64,000 bases of DNA from Sphingomonas kyeonggiensis (GCF_014196745.1 NZ_JACIEH010000002.1:372383-436382); one strand, 5' to 3'. Shown: positions 50,852 to 61,330, counted from the stretch's first letter. Numbers and translations: made by a program. The notes: generated from the sequence alone by a model not told the origin.

Positions 50852-52060
50852 ATGACGGGTTTCATCGGTTCGGGAGCGGCGGATCGCAGCCCGCTCAACT
50901 TCCTCTGGTTCATTCCCTCGGGCGGGGACAATCGTCGCCTCGCCTGGCCTGAGGGTGAGCGCGCGCCCGATCCCGAATATCTCCGCCAGGTCGCCGTCGC
51001 CGCCGACCAGCTCGGCTATTATGGCGTGCTGATGCCGACCGGCGCGATGTGCGCCGATGCCTGGATCACCGCCGCCTCGATCGCGCCCTTCACCGAACGG
51101 CTCAAGCTGCTGGTGGCCTTGCGCCCGGGCCTGACCGCGCCGGCCGAGGCGGTGCGCCAGGCCGCCGCGCTCGACCGGCTGTCCAATGGCCGGGCGCTGC
51201 TCAACGTCGTCACCGGCGGAAGCCCCAAGGCGCTGGCGCAGGACGGCATCTTCCTCGACCACACCCAGCGCTACGAGCAGACCGCCGAGTTCCTCGACAT
51301 CTGGCGCAAGCTCGCGCGCGGCGAGACGGTGACCCAGAAGGGCGAATATCTCGGCATCGAGGATGGCCGGCTGATCTTCCCCTTCGTCCAGGAACCGCAT
51401 GCGCCGATCTGGTTCGGCGGCTCGTCCGAGATCGCCCGCGAGATCGCGGCGGAGCATGTCGACGTCTATCTCGCCTGGGGCGAGCCGCCGTCGCAGCTCA
51501 AGGAGATCATCGACGATGTCCGCGAACGTGCGGCCAGGCGCGGGCGCACGATCCGCTTTGGCCTGCGTATCCACTTCATCGTCCGCGAGACCGAGGCGGA
51601 AGCATGGGATGCCGCCAACGACCTGATCCGCCACGTCACCGACGAGCAGATCGCGCTGTTCCAGTCCTTCCTGACCAAGGGCAGCGATTCCGTCGGCCAG
51701 TCGCGGATGCAGGCACTGCACAAGGGCAGTCGTGCGAACCTGGAGATCGCGCCGAACCTGTGGGCTGGCATCGGGCTGGTCCGCACCGGCGCCGGCACGG
51801 CGCTGGTCGGCGATCCGGACACGGTGGCCGAGCGGCTCCAGGAATATGCCGATATCGGGATCGATACGATCATCGGCTCGGGCTATCCGCATCTCGAGGA
51901 AGCGTATCGCGTGGCCGAGCTGCTGTTCCCCAAGCTCAACCTGCCGCATCGCCGGGGAGCGACGCTACCGCCGCTGCGGCCCTTCTTCACCCAAGCCGAT
52001 GTGAAACTGGCCGCGGAAGGGCTGGCGAAGGAGCCAGTTCCGGCGGGCCGGTTTACTTGA
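50852..52060 (+). CDS. ssuD: FMNH2-dependent alkanesulfonate monooxygenase
   Basis: 402 residues of the LLM flavin monooxygenase class. [44 protein letters not shown] and [17 protein letters not shown] match SsuD. It splits C1-C14 sulfonates to sulfite and an aldehyde using reduced FMN. ATG 50852 follows GGAG; 18 upstream in-frame codons overlap the operator region and are dropped. The SsuABC genes lie on the opposite strand downstream. No FMN reductase (SsuE) gene is in the window. Confidence 0.9.
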   Translation: MTGFIGSGAADRSPLNFLWFIPSGGDNRRLAWPEGERAPDPEYLRQVAVAADQLGYYGVLMPTGAMCADAWITAASIAPFTERLKLLVALRPGLTAPAEAVRQAAALDRLSNGRALLNVVTGGSPKALAQDGIFLDHTQRYEQTAEFLDIWRKLARGETVTQKGEYLGIEDGRLIFPFVQEPHAPIWFGGSSEIAREIAAEHVDVYLAWGEPPSQLKEIIDDVRERAARRGRTIRFGLRIHFIVRETEAEAWDAANDLIRHVTDEQIALFQSFLTKGSDSVGQSRMQALHKGSRANLEIAPNLWAGIGLVRTGAGTALVGDPDTVAERLQEYADIGIDTIIGSGYPHLEEAYRVAELLFPKLNLPHRRGATLPPLRPFFTQADVKLAAEGLAKEPVPAGRFT

Positions 52061-52066
52061 ATCTAT

Positions 52067-52098
52067 AGTTCCTCCCCCAGCTTGCTGGGGGAGGAACT
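52067..52098. terminator. hairpin terminator after ssuD
   Basis: AGTTCCTCCCCCAG (52067-52080) pairs perfectly with CTGGGGGAGGAACT (52085-52098) over a CTTG loop, 6 bp past the ssuD stop. The 195 bases after it, up to the convergent ssuB stop, hold no gene I can see. Confidence 0.7.
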
Positions 52099-52293
52099 TC
52101 TGACCGACGTCCCGGCCTTGCAATGTAGGATTTCGCCTGCTCCATACTGATGGATGCAAGCCTGCTTCTCTTCCTGCACCGACCGCTTCTGCCGCGGGCA
52201 TCTGCATGGGAAGGGAAACCAGGGCCCCCGTGTCGTATGTTTCGTAAACTTCCGCGCCCCGCGTCGGGCCCGAATCAGCCGCGGCGCCGCTGC

Positions 52294-53049
52294 CTACCGC
52301 CCCAGCAGCCGGTCCAGGATCAGCCCTTCCAGCGCCGCCAGTTCGGCATCGCCGTGCCGGCGCGGGCGGGGCACGGTGATCGGCAGGTCTAGCGCGATCC
52401 GGCCCGCCTCCATCACCACCACCCGGTCGGCCAGCGCCACCGCTTCGGCGACGTCATGGGTGACGAGCAGCGCGGAAAAGCCTTCGCTCGCCCACACCGT
52501 CTCGACCAGCGCCTGCATCTCGATCCGGGTGAGCGCGTCGAGCGCGCCCAGTGGCTCGTCGAGCGCGAGCAGGCGCGGCTGGCTGATCAGCGCGCGGGCG
52601 AGCGCGACGCGCTGGCGCTGGCCGCCGGAAAGCGCGGCGGGCCATTGCTCGGCCTTGTCGGCCAGCCCCACTTCGGCGAGCCGGGCATCGACCAGCCGGT
52701 CGCGCTCGGCGGCATCGAGCCCGGCCGGCGCCCCCACCGCGACATTCTCGCGCACGCTCGCCCAGGGGAGCAACCGCGGCTCCTGGAAGACGAGGCGCGC
52801 CGCATTGAGATCGACATCGATGCTGCCGCCCCCCGGCTGGATCAGTCCCATGACCGCGCGGAGCAGGGTGCTCTTGCCGCAGCCCGAGCGGCCAACGATC
52901 GCGACGAATTCGCCGGGCTCGATGTGCAGGCTCAGCCGGTCGAGTACCTGGTTCTGGCCGAAGGCGATCGACAGTTCTCGAACCGAGACAGGCGCGCCCT
53001 GAGGGCTGTGGGCACGTTCTTCGACGAGGCGGAGTGCGGGGAAGTTCAT
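52294..53049 (-). CDS. ssuB: sulfonate ABC transporter ATP-binding protein
   Basis: 251 residues. Walker [10 protein letters not shown] near 53-61, Q-loop [10 protein letters not shown], signature [15 protein letters not shown] and Walker [13 protein letters not shown] are all intact, with an H-loop in [15 protein letters not shown]. It powers uptake by the SsuC permease. It is last in the minus-strand operon and starts 3 bp after ssuC. EPRLLPW is the typical SsuB/TauB Q-loop, so aliphatic sulfonates are the expected substrates. Confidence 0.9.
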   Translation of the reverse strand: MNFPALRLVEERAHSPQGAPVSVRELSIAFGQNQVLDRLSLHIEPGEFVAIVGRSGCGKSTLLRAVMGLIQPGGGSIDVDLNAARLVFQEPRLLPWASVRENVAVGAPAGLDAAERDRLVDARLAEVGLADKAEQWPAALSGGQRQRVALARALISQPRLLALDEPLGALDALTRIEMQALVETVWASEGFSALLVTHDVAEAVALADRVVVMEAGRIALDLPITVPRPRRHGDAELAALEGLILDRLLGR

Positions 53050-53052
53050 GGC

Positions 53053-53832
53053 TCAGGCCCTTGCGTAGGCGGGGTTCCAGCGGAGCAGGCGATGCTCCAG
53101 CGCGCGGGTGAGGCTGTCGGCGAGCTTGCCGAGGCCGGCATAGACGAAGATCGCCAGCACGATGATGTCGGTCTGGCTGAACTCGCGGGCTTGCGTCGCC
53201 ATGTAGCCAATGCCCGAATTGGCCGCGATCGTCTCTGCGACGATCAAGGTCAGCCACATGATGCCCAGGCCGAAGCGCAGGCCGACCAGGATCGAGGGCA
53301 GCGCGCCGGGGAAGATGATGCGGCGGAACAGCTCCCAGCGCTTCATCCCGTAGACTCGGCCCATCTCGATCAGCTGCGGATCGACCGAGACCACGCCGTG
53401 ATAGGTGTTGAGATAGATCGGGAAGAAGATGCCCCAGGCGACGAGCAGGATCTTGGCCTGCTCGCCGATGCCGAACCACAGGATGACCAGCGGCAGCAGC
53501 GCGAGGTGGGGGATCGTCCGGACCATCTGCAGCGTCGGGTCGAGCAGCCGCCGCGCGAAGGGCGAGAGGCCGCAGAGAAGCCCGAGCGCGAAGCTGATCG
53601 ATCCGCCGACGACGAGCCCGGTCAGCGCGCGGGCGGTGCTGACCGCGAGGTGGTGGATCAGCTCGCCATCCGCGGTCAGCTCCGCCGCCGCCTTCACCAC
53701 CGCGGTGGGCGCCGGCAGGATCTGCGAGGGCAGCAGCCCGGTGGTCGAGGCGAGCTGCCAGACGACCAGCAGCCCCACCGGCACGATCGCCGGGACGAGC
53801 GGGCTCTCCTTCCAGCCGGCGCCCCGGGTCAT
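53053..53832 (-). CDS. ssuC: sulfonate ABC transporter permease
   Basis: 259 residues with about six membrane helices and the cytoplasmic EAA-type loop EMGRVYGMKRWELFRRIIFP that contacts the ATPase. VRTIPHLALLPLVILWFGIG is the conserved SsuC/TauC segment. ATG 53832 overlaps the ssuA stop as ATGA, fixing the start. It forms the inner-membrane channel for sulfonates together with SsuA and SsuB. Confidence 0.9.
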   Translation of the reverse strand: MTRGAGWKESPLVPAIVPVGLLVVWQLASTTGLLPSQILPAPTAVVKAAAELTADGELIHHLAVSTARALTGLVVGGSISFALGLLCGLSPFARRLLDPTLQMVRTIPHLALLPLVILWFGIGEQAKILLVAWGIFFPIYLNTYHGVVSVDPQLIEMGRVYGMKRWELFRRIIFPGALPSILVGLRFGLGIMWLTLIVAETIAANSGIGYMATQAREFSQTDIIVLAIFVYAGLGKLADSLTRALEHRLLRWNPAYARA

Positions 53833-54803
53833 GCGGGCTTCCAGCCGGTCCAGGCGGCCTTGGACGCATCGACCTTCTTCGGCAGCACGCCGGCGTCGAA
53901 CAGATAGTCGGAGACCTTCTGCTGGTTCTCGATCACCTCGGGCGTCACCGGATCGACGCGGAACAGGAAGTCCTTGTAGCGGGCGAGCATGCCGTCGAGC
54001 ACCTGGGGCGGCAGCCGCGTCGCCTTGGCGACCTGGTCGCGGTAGAAATTGCGGTTGGCATTGCCCCAGGCCGCCTCGGCCCGCAGCTCGTCGAGCGTGG
54101 CGCGCAGCACATCGGTGCGGTTGCGGACGAAATCGCCCGAGGCGATGTAGAAGGCGGTGGTGTTGAGCCCGGACGCGGGCAGCGGCACCTCGCGGGCGCC
54201 GCCGCGGACCTGGGCGAGGGTGAAGTACGGGTCCCACACCACCCAGGCATCGACCGCGCCATTGGCCAGCGCCGTCTGCGCGTCGCCGGGGGCGAGACTT
54301 GCCGCCTGGATGTCCTTGAGCCCGAGCCCGACCTGCTTGAGCCCCGCCGCGAGCGCGAACTCGGCGGCCGAGCCCTTGGTGTAGGCGATGCGCTTGCCCT
54401 TGAGCTGGGCGAGGCTGGTGACGCTCGACTTGGCAGGCACGAGGAGCCCGCTGCCGACCAGCCCGGGGAAGCTCTGCGCGGCGACGAAGTTGAGGTCGGT
54501 CCCTGCCGCCTGGGCATAGGCGACCGGGGTATCGCCGACGAGGCCGATGTCCACGCCGCCGGCGCGGATCGCCTCGATCAGCGGCGGACCCGAGGCGAAC
54601 TCGACCCATTTGACCGGGCCGAGGCCGCGTTTCTCGAGCCGCTTGGCGAACTCGCCGCGCGTCTCGGCAAGGAAGGGCACGCCGTTCTTCTGGGTGGCGA
54701 AGATCACGTCCTTGCGCTCGGGCTTGGTGCCGCCGCAGCCGGCAAGGGCGAGCCCGGCGGCGGTACCGCCGAGCAGGGTGAGGGACTGGCGCCGGGTGAT
54801 CAT
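53829..54803 (-). CDS. ssuA: sulfonate-binding lipoprotein
   Basis: 324 residues. The N-terminus [20 protein letters not shown] ends in a lipobox LAGC at Cys23, with a twin-Arg pair, so a Tat-type lipoprotein is possible. The body is a class II periplasmic binding protein of the SsuA family ([42 protein letters not shown]). It captures sulfonates for SsuBC. It overlaps the dioxygenase stop before it and the permease start after it by 4 bp each. Confidence 0.9.
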   Translation of the reverse strand: MITRRQSLTLLGGTAAGLALAGCGGTKPERKDVIFATQKNGVPFLAETRGEFAKRLEKRGLGPVKWVEFASGPPLIEAIRAGGVDIGLVGDTPVAYAQAAGTDLNFVAAQSFPGLVGSGLLVPAKSSVTSLAQLKGKRIAYTKGSAAEFALAAGLKQVGLGLKDIQAASLAPGDAQTALANGAVDAWVVWDPYFTLAQVRGGAREVPLPASGLNTTAFYIASGDFVRNRTDVLRATLDELRAEAAWGNANRNFYRDQVAKATRLPPQVLDGMLARYKDFLFRVDPVTPEVIENQQKVSDYLFDAGVLPKKVDASKAAWTGWKPA

Positions 54804-55738
54804 TCCGCCGCCTCCAGCAGCGCCTCGGGCGCGGGCAGGATCGCACGGCTCGACTGGCCGTCGACACCCACGGGTACGTCGCCGGCCAGCGTCACGCGGC
54901 GGACGACACGGTGCTGATCGCCATAATCGTCGATCGCATAATGCTGGGTGGCGCGGTTGTCCCAGATCGCCACATCGCCTTCGCTCCAGCGCCAGCGCAC
55001 GCTGTTCTCGAGCCGGGTGACGTAGCTCTGCAACCGGTCGTAGAGCGCCTTGGAGTCCTGCGCGGGCAGGCCGGCGAACTGCTTGACGAAGCCGCCGAGG
55101 AGCAGCGTGCGCTCGCCGCTCTCGGGATGGACGCGGACCACCGGGTGCTCGGTCTCATAGACCACGCGCGCGAACACGGCGGCGAAGCGCTTGCGCTGCT
55201 CCTCGGTCGCGTCGGGCCGCTCGGCGGCATAGTCATAGGCGTTTGTGTGGATCGCCCGCAGCCCGTCGGCGAGTTCGCGCAACGGCTCGGGCAGGTCCTG
55301 ATAGGCGGCCACGGTATTGGCCCAGACCGTGTCGCCACCGGCCGGCGGGATCGTCACGCCGCGCAGGATCGAGGCGAAGGGGTAGGCCGGCACGAAGGTG
55401 ATGTCGGTGTGCCAGTGATTGGCGCGGGCGCCGTGATGCGAGTCGAGCTCGAACAGGAAATTGCCGCGCGACGGCACGGTCGGGTGCTCGAACGGCGTGC
55501 CGAAGGCCTGGCCGAACGCTTCCTGCCCGGCATCGTCGAGATGGTGCTGCTCGCGGAAGAACAGCACCTTGTGGCGCACCAGCGCAGCCCGGACGGCGGT
55601 CAGCGTCTCTGGCGGGAGATCGGCGGAAAGGCGGATGCCGCGCACCTCGGCGCCGATGCGGCCGCCGACCGGCACCACGTCGAGCGGGATCTCGGGATCG
55701 GGCGTGTTCAGATAGGCATTACGGGGAGAGGCGGTCAT
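54800..55738 (-). CDS. TauD/AtsK-family Fe(II)/2-oxoglutarate dioxygenase
   Basis: 312 residues. The iron-binding HxD is in [10 protein letters not shown], the distal His in [12 protein letters not shown] and the 2-oxoglutarate Arg in HRVVRRVTL. TauD and AtsK oxidise taurine or alkyl sulfate esters to release sulfite or sulfate. [20 protein letters not shown] and the long central insert look more like alkylsulfatase AtsK than taurine dioxygenase. ATG 55738 was chosen at the conserved N-terminus. It lies between the DszA-like monooxygenase and ssuA in one operon. Confidence 0.87.
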   Translation of the reverse strand: MTASPRNAYLNTPDPEIPLDVVPVGGRIGAEVRGIRLSADLPPETLTAVRAALVRHKVLFFREQHHLDDAGQEAFGQAFGTPFEHPTVPSRGNFLFELDSHHGARANHWHTDITFVPAYPFASILRGVTIPPAGGDTVWANTVAAYQDLPEPLRELADGLRAIHTNAYDYAAERPDATEEQRKRFAAVFARVVYETEHPVVRVHPESGERTLLLGGFVKQFAGLPAQDSKALYDRLQSYVTRLENSVRWRWSEGDVAIWDNRATQHYAIDDYGDQHRVVRRVTLAGDVPVGVDGQSSRAILPAPEALLEAAE

Positions 55739-55760
55739 GGCAGGTCTCCTTCGGGGGTGA

Positions 55761-57101
55761 TCATTCGGCAGCGGCGGCGAGCGCCGGGGCGTGGGGAAGG
55801 GGCAGGCCCAGATGGTCGCGCAGCGTCCGTCCGGCATATTCGGTGCGGAACAGGCCGCGGCGCCGCAGCTCGGGCACGACCAGGTCGGCAAAGGCCTCCA
55901 GGCCCTGGGGCAGGATCGGCGGCATGATGTTGAAGCCGTCGGCGGCGCCGGAGACGAACCAGTCCTCGAGCAGGTCGGCGATCTCGCCGGGGGTGCCGAC
56001 GATGGTCTTGTGGCCGCGTGCGGTGATGATGCGGGCGATGAGCTGGCGGATGCTCAGCCCCTCGGCGCGCGCGGTGTCGACCAGCAGCTTCTGGCGGCTC
56101 TGCCAGCCTTCGGTCGAGGCCGGTTCGGGCAGCGGGCCATCGAGCGGATATTGCGACAGGTCGACGCCCATCAGCCCGGAGACGAAGCCGATGCCGAGCC
56201 GCGGATCGACTAGCGCGAGCAGTTCGTCGTGCAGCCGCTGGGCTTCCTCCCGCGTCTCCGCGACGAAGGGCATGATGCCGGGCAGGACGAGTAGTTCGTC
56301 GGGGTCGCGGCCGTTCGCCGTGGCAGTGGCGCGCAGCCGGGAGCGGAAGGCGATGGCGTCCTCGCGCGATTGCTGCGCGGTGAAGACCAGCTCGGCGGTG
56401 GCGGCGGCCAGCGCGATGCCGTCGTCGGACGAGCCGGCCTGGACGAGCACCGGATGGCCCTGGGGCGTGCGATCGAGCTGGAGCGGGCCGGCGACCTTGA
56501 AGAACTGGCCGTCATGATCGATCGGATGGACTCTCGCGGGATCGTAGAAGCGTCGCGCCGCCTGGTCGGCGAGCAGCGCGCCTTCCTCCCAGCTGTTCCA
56601 CAGCGCCTTGACCACTTCGACATATTCGCCGGCGCGGGCGTAGCGATGGGCGTGCTCGAGCTGGTGGTCGAGGCCGAAATTATGCGCCTCGAGGTCCGAG
56701 CCCGAGGTCACGCAGTTCCAGCCGGCACGTCCGCCGCTCAGATGATCGAGCGACGCGAATTTCCGGGCGAGGTGGTAGGGCGGGAGGTAGGTCGCCGAGA
56801 CGGTGGCGATCAGGCCGATCCGCTCGGTCTGCGGTGCGATCGCGGCGAGCAGCGACAGCGGCTCATAGTAATAGAGAGGCGCGGCGAGCGCCCCAAGCTC
56901 GGACGGGCGGCCGAACATCGCGACATTGTCAGCGAAGAAGATCGCGTCGAACTTCGCCGCCTCCGCCACCTGCGCGAGATGCACATAGTGGCGGAGCTCG
57001 GTGAGCGCGCGTGGGTCGACCGAGGGATGCAGCCAGCCCGCGGCGTGGTGGCCCACCCCCATCAGGAAGGCGCCGAGCCGCATCTGCCGATTGTGCACCA
57101 T
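55761..57101 (-). CDS. LLM flavin monooxygenase, NtaA/SnaA/DszA type
   Basis: 446 residues. [56 protein letters not shown] and [15 protein letters not shown] are hallmarks of the NtaA/SnaA/DszA branch, which uses FMNH2 from a separate reductase. DszA and SfnG relatives attack sulfones, so the operon context suggests a sulfone or sulfonate substrate. It starts 3 bp after the TonB receptor stop. A second Met at residue 7 is an alternative start. Confidence 0.88.
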   Translation of the reverse strand: MVHNRQMRLGAFLMGVGHHAAGWLHPSVDPRALTELRHYVHLAQVAEAAKFDAIFFADNVAMFGRPSELGALAAPLYYYEPLSLLAAIAPQTERIGLIATVSATYLPPYHLARKFASLDHLSGGRAGWNCVTSGSDLEAHNFGLDHQLEHAHRYARAGEYVEVVKALWNSWEEGALLADQAARRFYDPARVHPIDHDGQFFKVAGPLQLDRTPQGHPVLVQAGSSDDGIALAAATAELVFTAQQSREDAIAFRSRLRATATANGRDPDELLVLPGIMPFVAETREEAQRLHDELLALVDPRLGIGFVSGLMGVDLSQYPLDGPLPEPASTEGWQSRQKLLVDTARAEGLSIRQLIARIITARGHKTIVGTPGEIADLLEDWFVSGAADGFNIMPPILPQGLEAFADLVVPELRRRGLFRTEYAGRTLRDHLGLPLPHAPALAAAAE

Positions 57102-57104
57102 CGC

Positions 57105-59471
57105 TTAGAACCGCGCCCGGGCGGTGGTGCCGAAGGTGCGCGTCTCGCCGAGCACCTTGATGAAGGGCGTGATTGCCGTCGCCTGGCCGATGCCGACGGC
57201 ATAGCGCTTGTCGAACAGGTTGCGGCTCCAGAATTGCAGCGAATAGCGGCCGTCGGCGCTGCGGATGCCGATGCCGGCATTGGTCAGGCCGTATCCTTCC
57301 TGCTTGCCGTAGACGGCGCTGAGCAGGTTGGTGTCGCTGCGATAGGTCTGGTTGATGTACCCGAACAGGCCGAGCGTGTCGGAGACGTTGTTGTCATAGT
57401 TCAGGCTGAACTGCCCGCTCCACTTCGACGAACCCGGAATGCGGGTGCCCGAGAGGTTGACCGAGGCGACGGCGTTGCTCAGCTCCACCGGCGGCGGCGC
57501 GTTGGTGTAGGAACGGAAGGTGGCGTCGTTGAACGATCCGCTCGCGGTAGCGCTGAAGCCGCCGCCCAGCTTGGCCGAGCCCTCCAGCTCGACGCCGCGC
57601 AGACGGGCGCGGGCGGCGTTGCCGAGGAAATAGCCGAGCGCGACGCGGTTGGGGTCGTACTGGGTCGCCTGGAAGTCCTTGATGTCGTTCCAGTAGAAAT
57701 TGACGTTGAAGGTCGCCCGGCCGCCGGCGAGCGTGGTCTTGATGCCGGCCTCATAGGCGGTCGACTTTTCCGGATCGATGATCACCGGCTTGCCCGGCGT
57801 CGCGCCCAGATTTGCCGCGCCCGACTTCTCGCCATAGCTGACCGAGGCATAGAGCAGCACGTCGTCGGAGAGCTTGAACGATGGGTTGACCAGCCACGAC
57901 CAGCTGCTGGTCGTCTTCTCGTCCGCTACCTCGAACACACCGCCGAACGCGTTGACGATCGCGGCTCGGGCCGGCGCCAGCGCGGCGGGGAGCGTTGCGC
58001 CGCCGAACGCCGTGGCGGTGTTCGACGCCTTCTTGTTCTCGCGGGTGAAGCGCAGGCCGCCGGTCAGCGCGAGCCGGTCGGTCGCGTGCCAGGTCAGCTG
58101 GCCGAACGCGGCACCGCTGGTGACCCGGAGCTTGCCGTACTGGTCATATTCCACGCCATCGAGAATGGCGGGCGAAAGCGCCGCGGCGGGCAGCGCGCCC
58201 GTGAGGAAATACTTCGTCGAGTCCGCCTGGAAGATCGAGCGGTTGTTGCTGACCAGGTCCTCGCGCAGGAAATAGCCGCCGAACTGATATTCGATCGGAC
58301 CGCCGATGGGCGAGGCGATGCGCACTTCCTGCGAATATTGGTCGACATCGACGTCATAGCCGGCGCGCAGGATCGAGAAGGGCGAGAGATCGCTGTCGTT
58401 GTGCGGGCGGAAGCGCAGCTGGCGCCAGGCGCTCACCGCGGTGAGGGTCGGGCCGCCCAGGTCGATGGTCAGCTCGTTCGACAGGCCGTTGACCCGCGAG
58501 TCGATCCGCTGCTGGGTGTTGAGATTGGCGTTCTGGCCGATCTTGTAGCTGGGCGTGTAGCCGAAGATCGACTTGAGCTTGTTCTCCCAGGCCCCCGAGC
58601 GGACTGCGCCATTGGCGAAGGTCGTGGCGTCGGCGAAGCCCGGATAGTAATTGTTGTACTCGCTGGTCTCGTAATGTTCGCCGATCAGGCGGCTGGTGAC
58701 CGGTCCGCTCTGGAACAGCAACTGTCCGCGCGCTGCCCAACGATTGACGTCGAGATATTTCTGGCCGTCCTGCTTGTTCTTCGCCCAGCCGTCCGACCGG
58801 TCGACATAGAAGGTCGCGCGATAGGCAAGCGTGTCGCCGATCAGCGGGCCGGTGGCGTTGGCCCGGATCTGGTAGCGGTTCTGGTTGCCATAGCCGGCCT
58901 CGAGGTTGAGTTCGGGCGTGAAGCTCGGGCGCTTGGTGGTGACGATCAGCGCCCCGATCGTGGTGTTCTTGCCGAGCAACGTGCCCTGCGGTCCGCGGAC
59001 CAGCTCGACATGGTCGAGATCGACGAAATCGAGCCAGCTGAAGCCGACATGGGTGAAGAACACATTGTCGACGATCAGTCCGACGCCCGATTCCGCACCG
59101 TCGTTGCTGGCATTGCCGCCGAGCCCACGGACATAGAGGCCCGAGACGCGGGTGTTCTGCTGGACGGCGGCGAAATTGGGCAGCTTCGCCGCGAAATCGG
59201 CAACGCGGTAGATATGCTGGTCGGCAAGCTCGTTCCCCGAGACCGCGCTGATCGCGACGGGCACGTCCTGCAGCTTCTCCTCGCGGCGGCGCGCGGTGAC
59301 CAGGATCTCCTGGCCGGTGGCGTGCTGCGCGTCCTCGTCCGCAGCGGGGTCGCCGGCGGTCGTGGCAACGGGCTTGGGCTTGTCGTCATCCCTGGCCCAG
59401 GCGGGCGCCGAAGCGACCATGGTGAGCGCGGTGGCGGCTAGTGCGAGAACCCGGATCTTCCTGTTGTGCAT
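57105..59471 (-). CDS. TonB-dependent receptor of the sulfur-scavenging operon
   Basis: 788 residues. A signal peptide (VLALAATALTMVASAPAWA) precedes a TonB-box-like EILVTARRREEKLQDVPVAI, a plug ending with GPQGTLLGKNTTIGALIVTT, and a barrel ending FGTTARARF. ATG 59471 follows GGGAGG; an in-frame ATG at 59501 would fall inside the operator palindrome. It leads a six-gene operon (receptor, DszA-like, AtsK-like, SsuA, SsuC, SsuB), so its ligand is most probably a sulfonate or sulfate ester too large for porins. Confidence 0.9.
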   Translation of the reverse strand: MHNRKIRVLALAATALTMVASAPAWARDDDKPKPVATTAGDPAADEDAQHATGQEILVTARRREEKLQDVPVAISAVSGNELADQHIYRVADFAAKLPNFAAVQQNTRVSGLYVRGLGGNASNDGAESGVGLIVDNVFFTHVGFSWLDFVDLDHVELVRGPQGTLLGKNTTIGALIVTTKRPSFTPELNLEAGYGNQNRYQIRANATGPLIGDTLAYRATFYVDRSDGWAKNKQDGQKYLDVNRWAARGQLLFQSGPVTSRLIGEHYETSEYNNYYPGFADATTFANGAVRSGAWENKLKSIFGYTPSYKIGQNANLNTQQRIDSRVNGLSNELTIDLGGPTLTAVSAWRQLRFRPHNDSDLSPFSILRAGYDVDVDQYSQEVRIASPIGGPIEYQFGGYFLREDLVSNNRSIFQADSTKYFLTGALPAAALSPAILDGVEYDQYGKLRVTSGAAFGQLTWHATDRLALTGGLRFTRENKKASNTATAFGGATLPAALAPARAAIVNAFGGVFEVADEKTTSSWSWLVNPSFKLSDDVLLYASVSYGEKSGAANLGATPGKPVIIDPEKSTAYEAGIKTTLAGGRATFNVNFYWNDIKDFQATQYDPNRVALGYFLGNAARARLRGVELEGSAKLGGGFSATASGSFNDATFRSYTNAPPPVELSNAVASVNLSGTRIPGSSKWSGQFSLNYDNNVSDTLGLFGYINQTYRSDTNLLSAVYGKQEGYGLTNAGIGIRSADGRYSLQFWSRNLFDKRYAVGIGQATAITPFIKVLGETRTFGTTARARF

Positions 59472-59488
59472 GGTCGTGCCTCCCTTAT

Positions 59489-59507
59489 CTCTATCATTCA
59501 AGTAGAG
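59489..59507. promoter_or_regulatory. candidate Rrf2 operator A
   Basis: CTCTATCATTCAAGTAGAG, an imperfect palindrome, lies 18 bp before the start of the TonB-ssu operon. The TCTA-N9-TAGA frame is shared exactly with operators B and C. Confidence 0.65.
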
Positions 59508-59587
59508 ATTAGGCAGAGCAACCGGAGTTCGGCTTCACTGGGCTGAGCTAAAACTATCAGGACCGGAATGGACCAAGCTGGCTTATT

Positions 59588-59606
59588 ATCCACTAATCTG
59601 ATAGGA
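59588..59606. promoter_or_regulatory. degenerate Rrf2-like site before cysK
   Basis: ATCCACTAATCTGATAGGA keeps the TCxA-N9-TAGx spacing of the three better sites and the same CTTATT lead-in seen before the sulfatase site. It is weak evidence by itself. Confidence 0.35.
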
Positions 59607-59640
59607 AATAAACCCGGCCCGAAAAATGGGGGAGTCGCGC

Positions 59641-60597
59641 GTGAAGGCGAGCAGCATTCTCGAGACGATCGGCGGCACGCCGCACATCCGCGTATCGCGG
59701 CTGTTCCCGGATGCCACGGTCTGGATAAAGTCCGAACGGTCGAACCCCGGTGGATCGATGAAGGACCGGATCGCGCTGGCGATGATCGAGACGGCCGAGC
59801 GCAAGGGCCTGCTCCGTCCCGGTGGGACGATCATCGAGCCGACCAGCGGCAATACCGGCATCGGGCTGGCGCTGGTCGCCGCGGTGAAGGGCTACAGGCT
59901 GATCCTGGTGATGCCCGAGAGCATGAGCGTGGAGCGCCGTCGCCTGATGCTCGCCTATGGCGCCAGCTTCGATCTCACCCCGCGCGAGAAGGGCATGGCC
60001 GGCGCGATCGAACGGGCGCACGAACTGGTGCGGGTGACGCCCGGTGCCTGGATGCCGCAGCAATTCGACAACCCCGCGAACATCGACGCGCATGTCCGCA
60101 CCACCGCGCAGGAGATCCTTGCCGATTTCCGCAACGACCCGATCGACGCGATCGTCACCGGCGTCGGCACCGGCGGACACATCACCGCGCTGGCAGAGAC
60201 GCTCAAGATGGAATGGCCGGGCCTGCAGGTGTTCGCAGTGGAACCCGAGCTTTCGCCGGTCCTCTCCGGTGGCCGGCCGGGACCGCACCCGATTCAGGGC
60301 ATCGGTGCCGGATTCGTGCCTACCAACCTCCATGCCGACATGCTGGACGGCGTGATCCAGGTGGGGGCGGACGAAGCGCGGGCCTTCGCCCGCCGCGCCG
60401 CGCGTGAGGAGGGGCTGCTCGTCGGCCTGAGCTCCGGCGCGACGCTGGCTGCGATCGCCCGCAAGCTGCCCGAGCTGCCGGGCGCGAACATCCTCGGCTT
60501 CGCCTACGACACCGGCGAGCGCTATCTCTCGGTGCCCGATTTCCTTCCGGAGGAAGCGGCGCCCGAGCTCGTTCTTGCCGGCATGCGTGCGCACTGA
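59641..60597 (+). CDS. cysK: cysteine synthase (O-acetylserine sulfhydrylase)
   Basis: 318 residues from the GTG at 59641, which follows GGGGGAG and gives the standard CysK N-terminus ([14 protein letters not shown]). An ATG 15 bp earlier lacks a ribosome binding site. PLP-binding Lys is in [14 protein letters not shown], the substrate loop is [10 protein letters not shown], the PLP phosphate loop GVGTGGHI, and [10 protein letters not shown] closes the site. It makes cysteine from O-acetylserine and sulfide, the end point of sulfur assimilation. It is divergent from the TonB-ssu operon. Confidence 0.9.
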   Translation: MKASSILETIGGTPHIRVSRLFPDATVWIKSERSNPGGSMKDRIALAMIETAERKGLLRPGGTIIEPTSGNTGIGLALVAAVKGYRLILVMPESMSVERRRLMLAYGASFDLTPREKGMAGAIERAHELVRVTPGAWMPQQFDNPANIDAHVRTTAQEILADFRNDPIDAIVTGVGTGGHITALAETLKMEWPGLQVFAVEPELSPVLSGGRPGPHPIQGIGAGFVPTNLHADMLDGVIQVGADEARAFARRAAREEGLLVGLSSGATLAAIARKLPELPGANILGFAYDTGERYLSVPDFLPEEAAPELVLAGMRAH

Positions 60598-60649
60598 GCG
60601 ACGATCCGCTCGGCCCCGACGCCTTTCCCCTTCCACCGGAGACGATCCC

Positions 60650-61330
60650 GTGTCGCTGGAACCCAATTTCTTCAACGAGCGTGACGACCAGATGTGGGCC
60701 GATCTGCTATCGCCGGGGCGACGTGCGCTGCTCGGTGGCGGCGCCGCAGCACTGGCCGCGATTGGACTGGCGCGTGGTGCCGAGGCGCAGACCGTGCCGG
60801 TTGCGGCCGCGCCGGCGCCCGTACCGGCGGGCCGCAGTCCGTGGGGCTACGATACCTACAAGGAGCCGACCCCGCGGCCCAAATCGGTGCGTCCGGGGGA
60901 GGCGGTGCTGCCAGCGAACCCACGCGCCTATACCGACATCAAGAGCTACCACGCGCACATCTATTTCGACGAGGACAGCCACGCGAAGGCCGCACTGATC
61001 CGCAAATGGGCGGCGGAGCGCTTCTCGGTCGAACTGGGCAACTGGAACCTCGAGCCGCGTGGCCCGCACGTGACGCCGTCCTTCTATTTCGGCTTCACCA
61101 ACGATCTGCTGCCGGTGATCGTCCCCTGGCTGCAGCTCAACAGCCTTGGCCTCACCATCCTGCTGCATCCCAACACCGAGGATCCGCGCGCGGATCACCT
61201 CTATTACGCGCTCTGGGTGAACCGCGCGCAGCCGGTGAATGCCTATGGGATGCACGGCCCGGCACCGGGCGAGCCCAAGGTCGAGCAGATCTATCCCAAC
61301 ACCCGGCCGACCATCCGGCCCGAGGCCTGA
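60650..61330 (+). CDS. exported DOPA 4,5-dioxygenase-like protein
   Basis: 226 residues. The C-terminal 115 match the DOPA 4,5-dioxygenase family (PF08883): SYHAHIYFDEDS, GPHVTPSFYFGF, TILLHPNTEDP and DHLYYALWVN, with conserved His residues. The N-terminus carries RRALLGGGAAALAAIGLARG, a Tat-like signal, and a proline-rich linker. The family is normally cytoplasmic, so export is unusual. GGAG lies 9 nt before the GTG at 60650. It sits between cysK and the sulfatase; extradiol cleavage of a catechol freed from an aryl sulfate is my inference. Confidence 0.75.
   Translation: MSLEPNFFNERDDQMWADLLSPGRRALLGGGAAALAAIGLARGAEAQTVPVAAAPAPVPAGRSPWGYDTYKEPTPRPKSVRPGEAVLPANPRAYTDIKSYHAHIYFDEDSHAKAALIRKWAAERFSVELGNWNLEPRGPHVTPSFYFGFTNDLLPVIVPWLQLNSLGLTILLHPNTEDPRADHLYYALWVNRAQPVNAYGMHGPAPGEPKVEQIYPNTRPTIRPEA

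Noticed and set aside
56370..59441. 1023-codon frame on the plus strand
   Set aside because: Antisense to the sulfur-operon TonB receptor and monooxygenase; low-complexity composition.
59554..59604. CTATCAG / CTGATAG inverted repeat before cysK
   Set aside because: Seven-base arms 37 bases apart are expected by chance in an A/T-richer gap; no terminator or riboswitch shape is seen.
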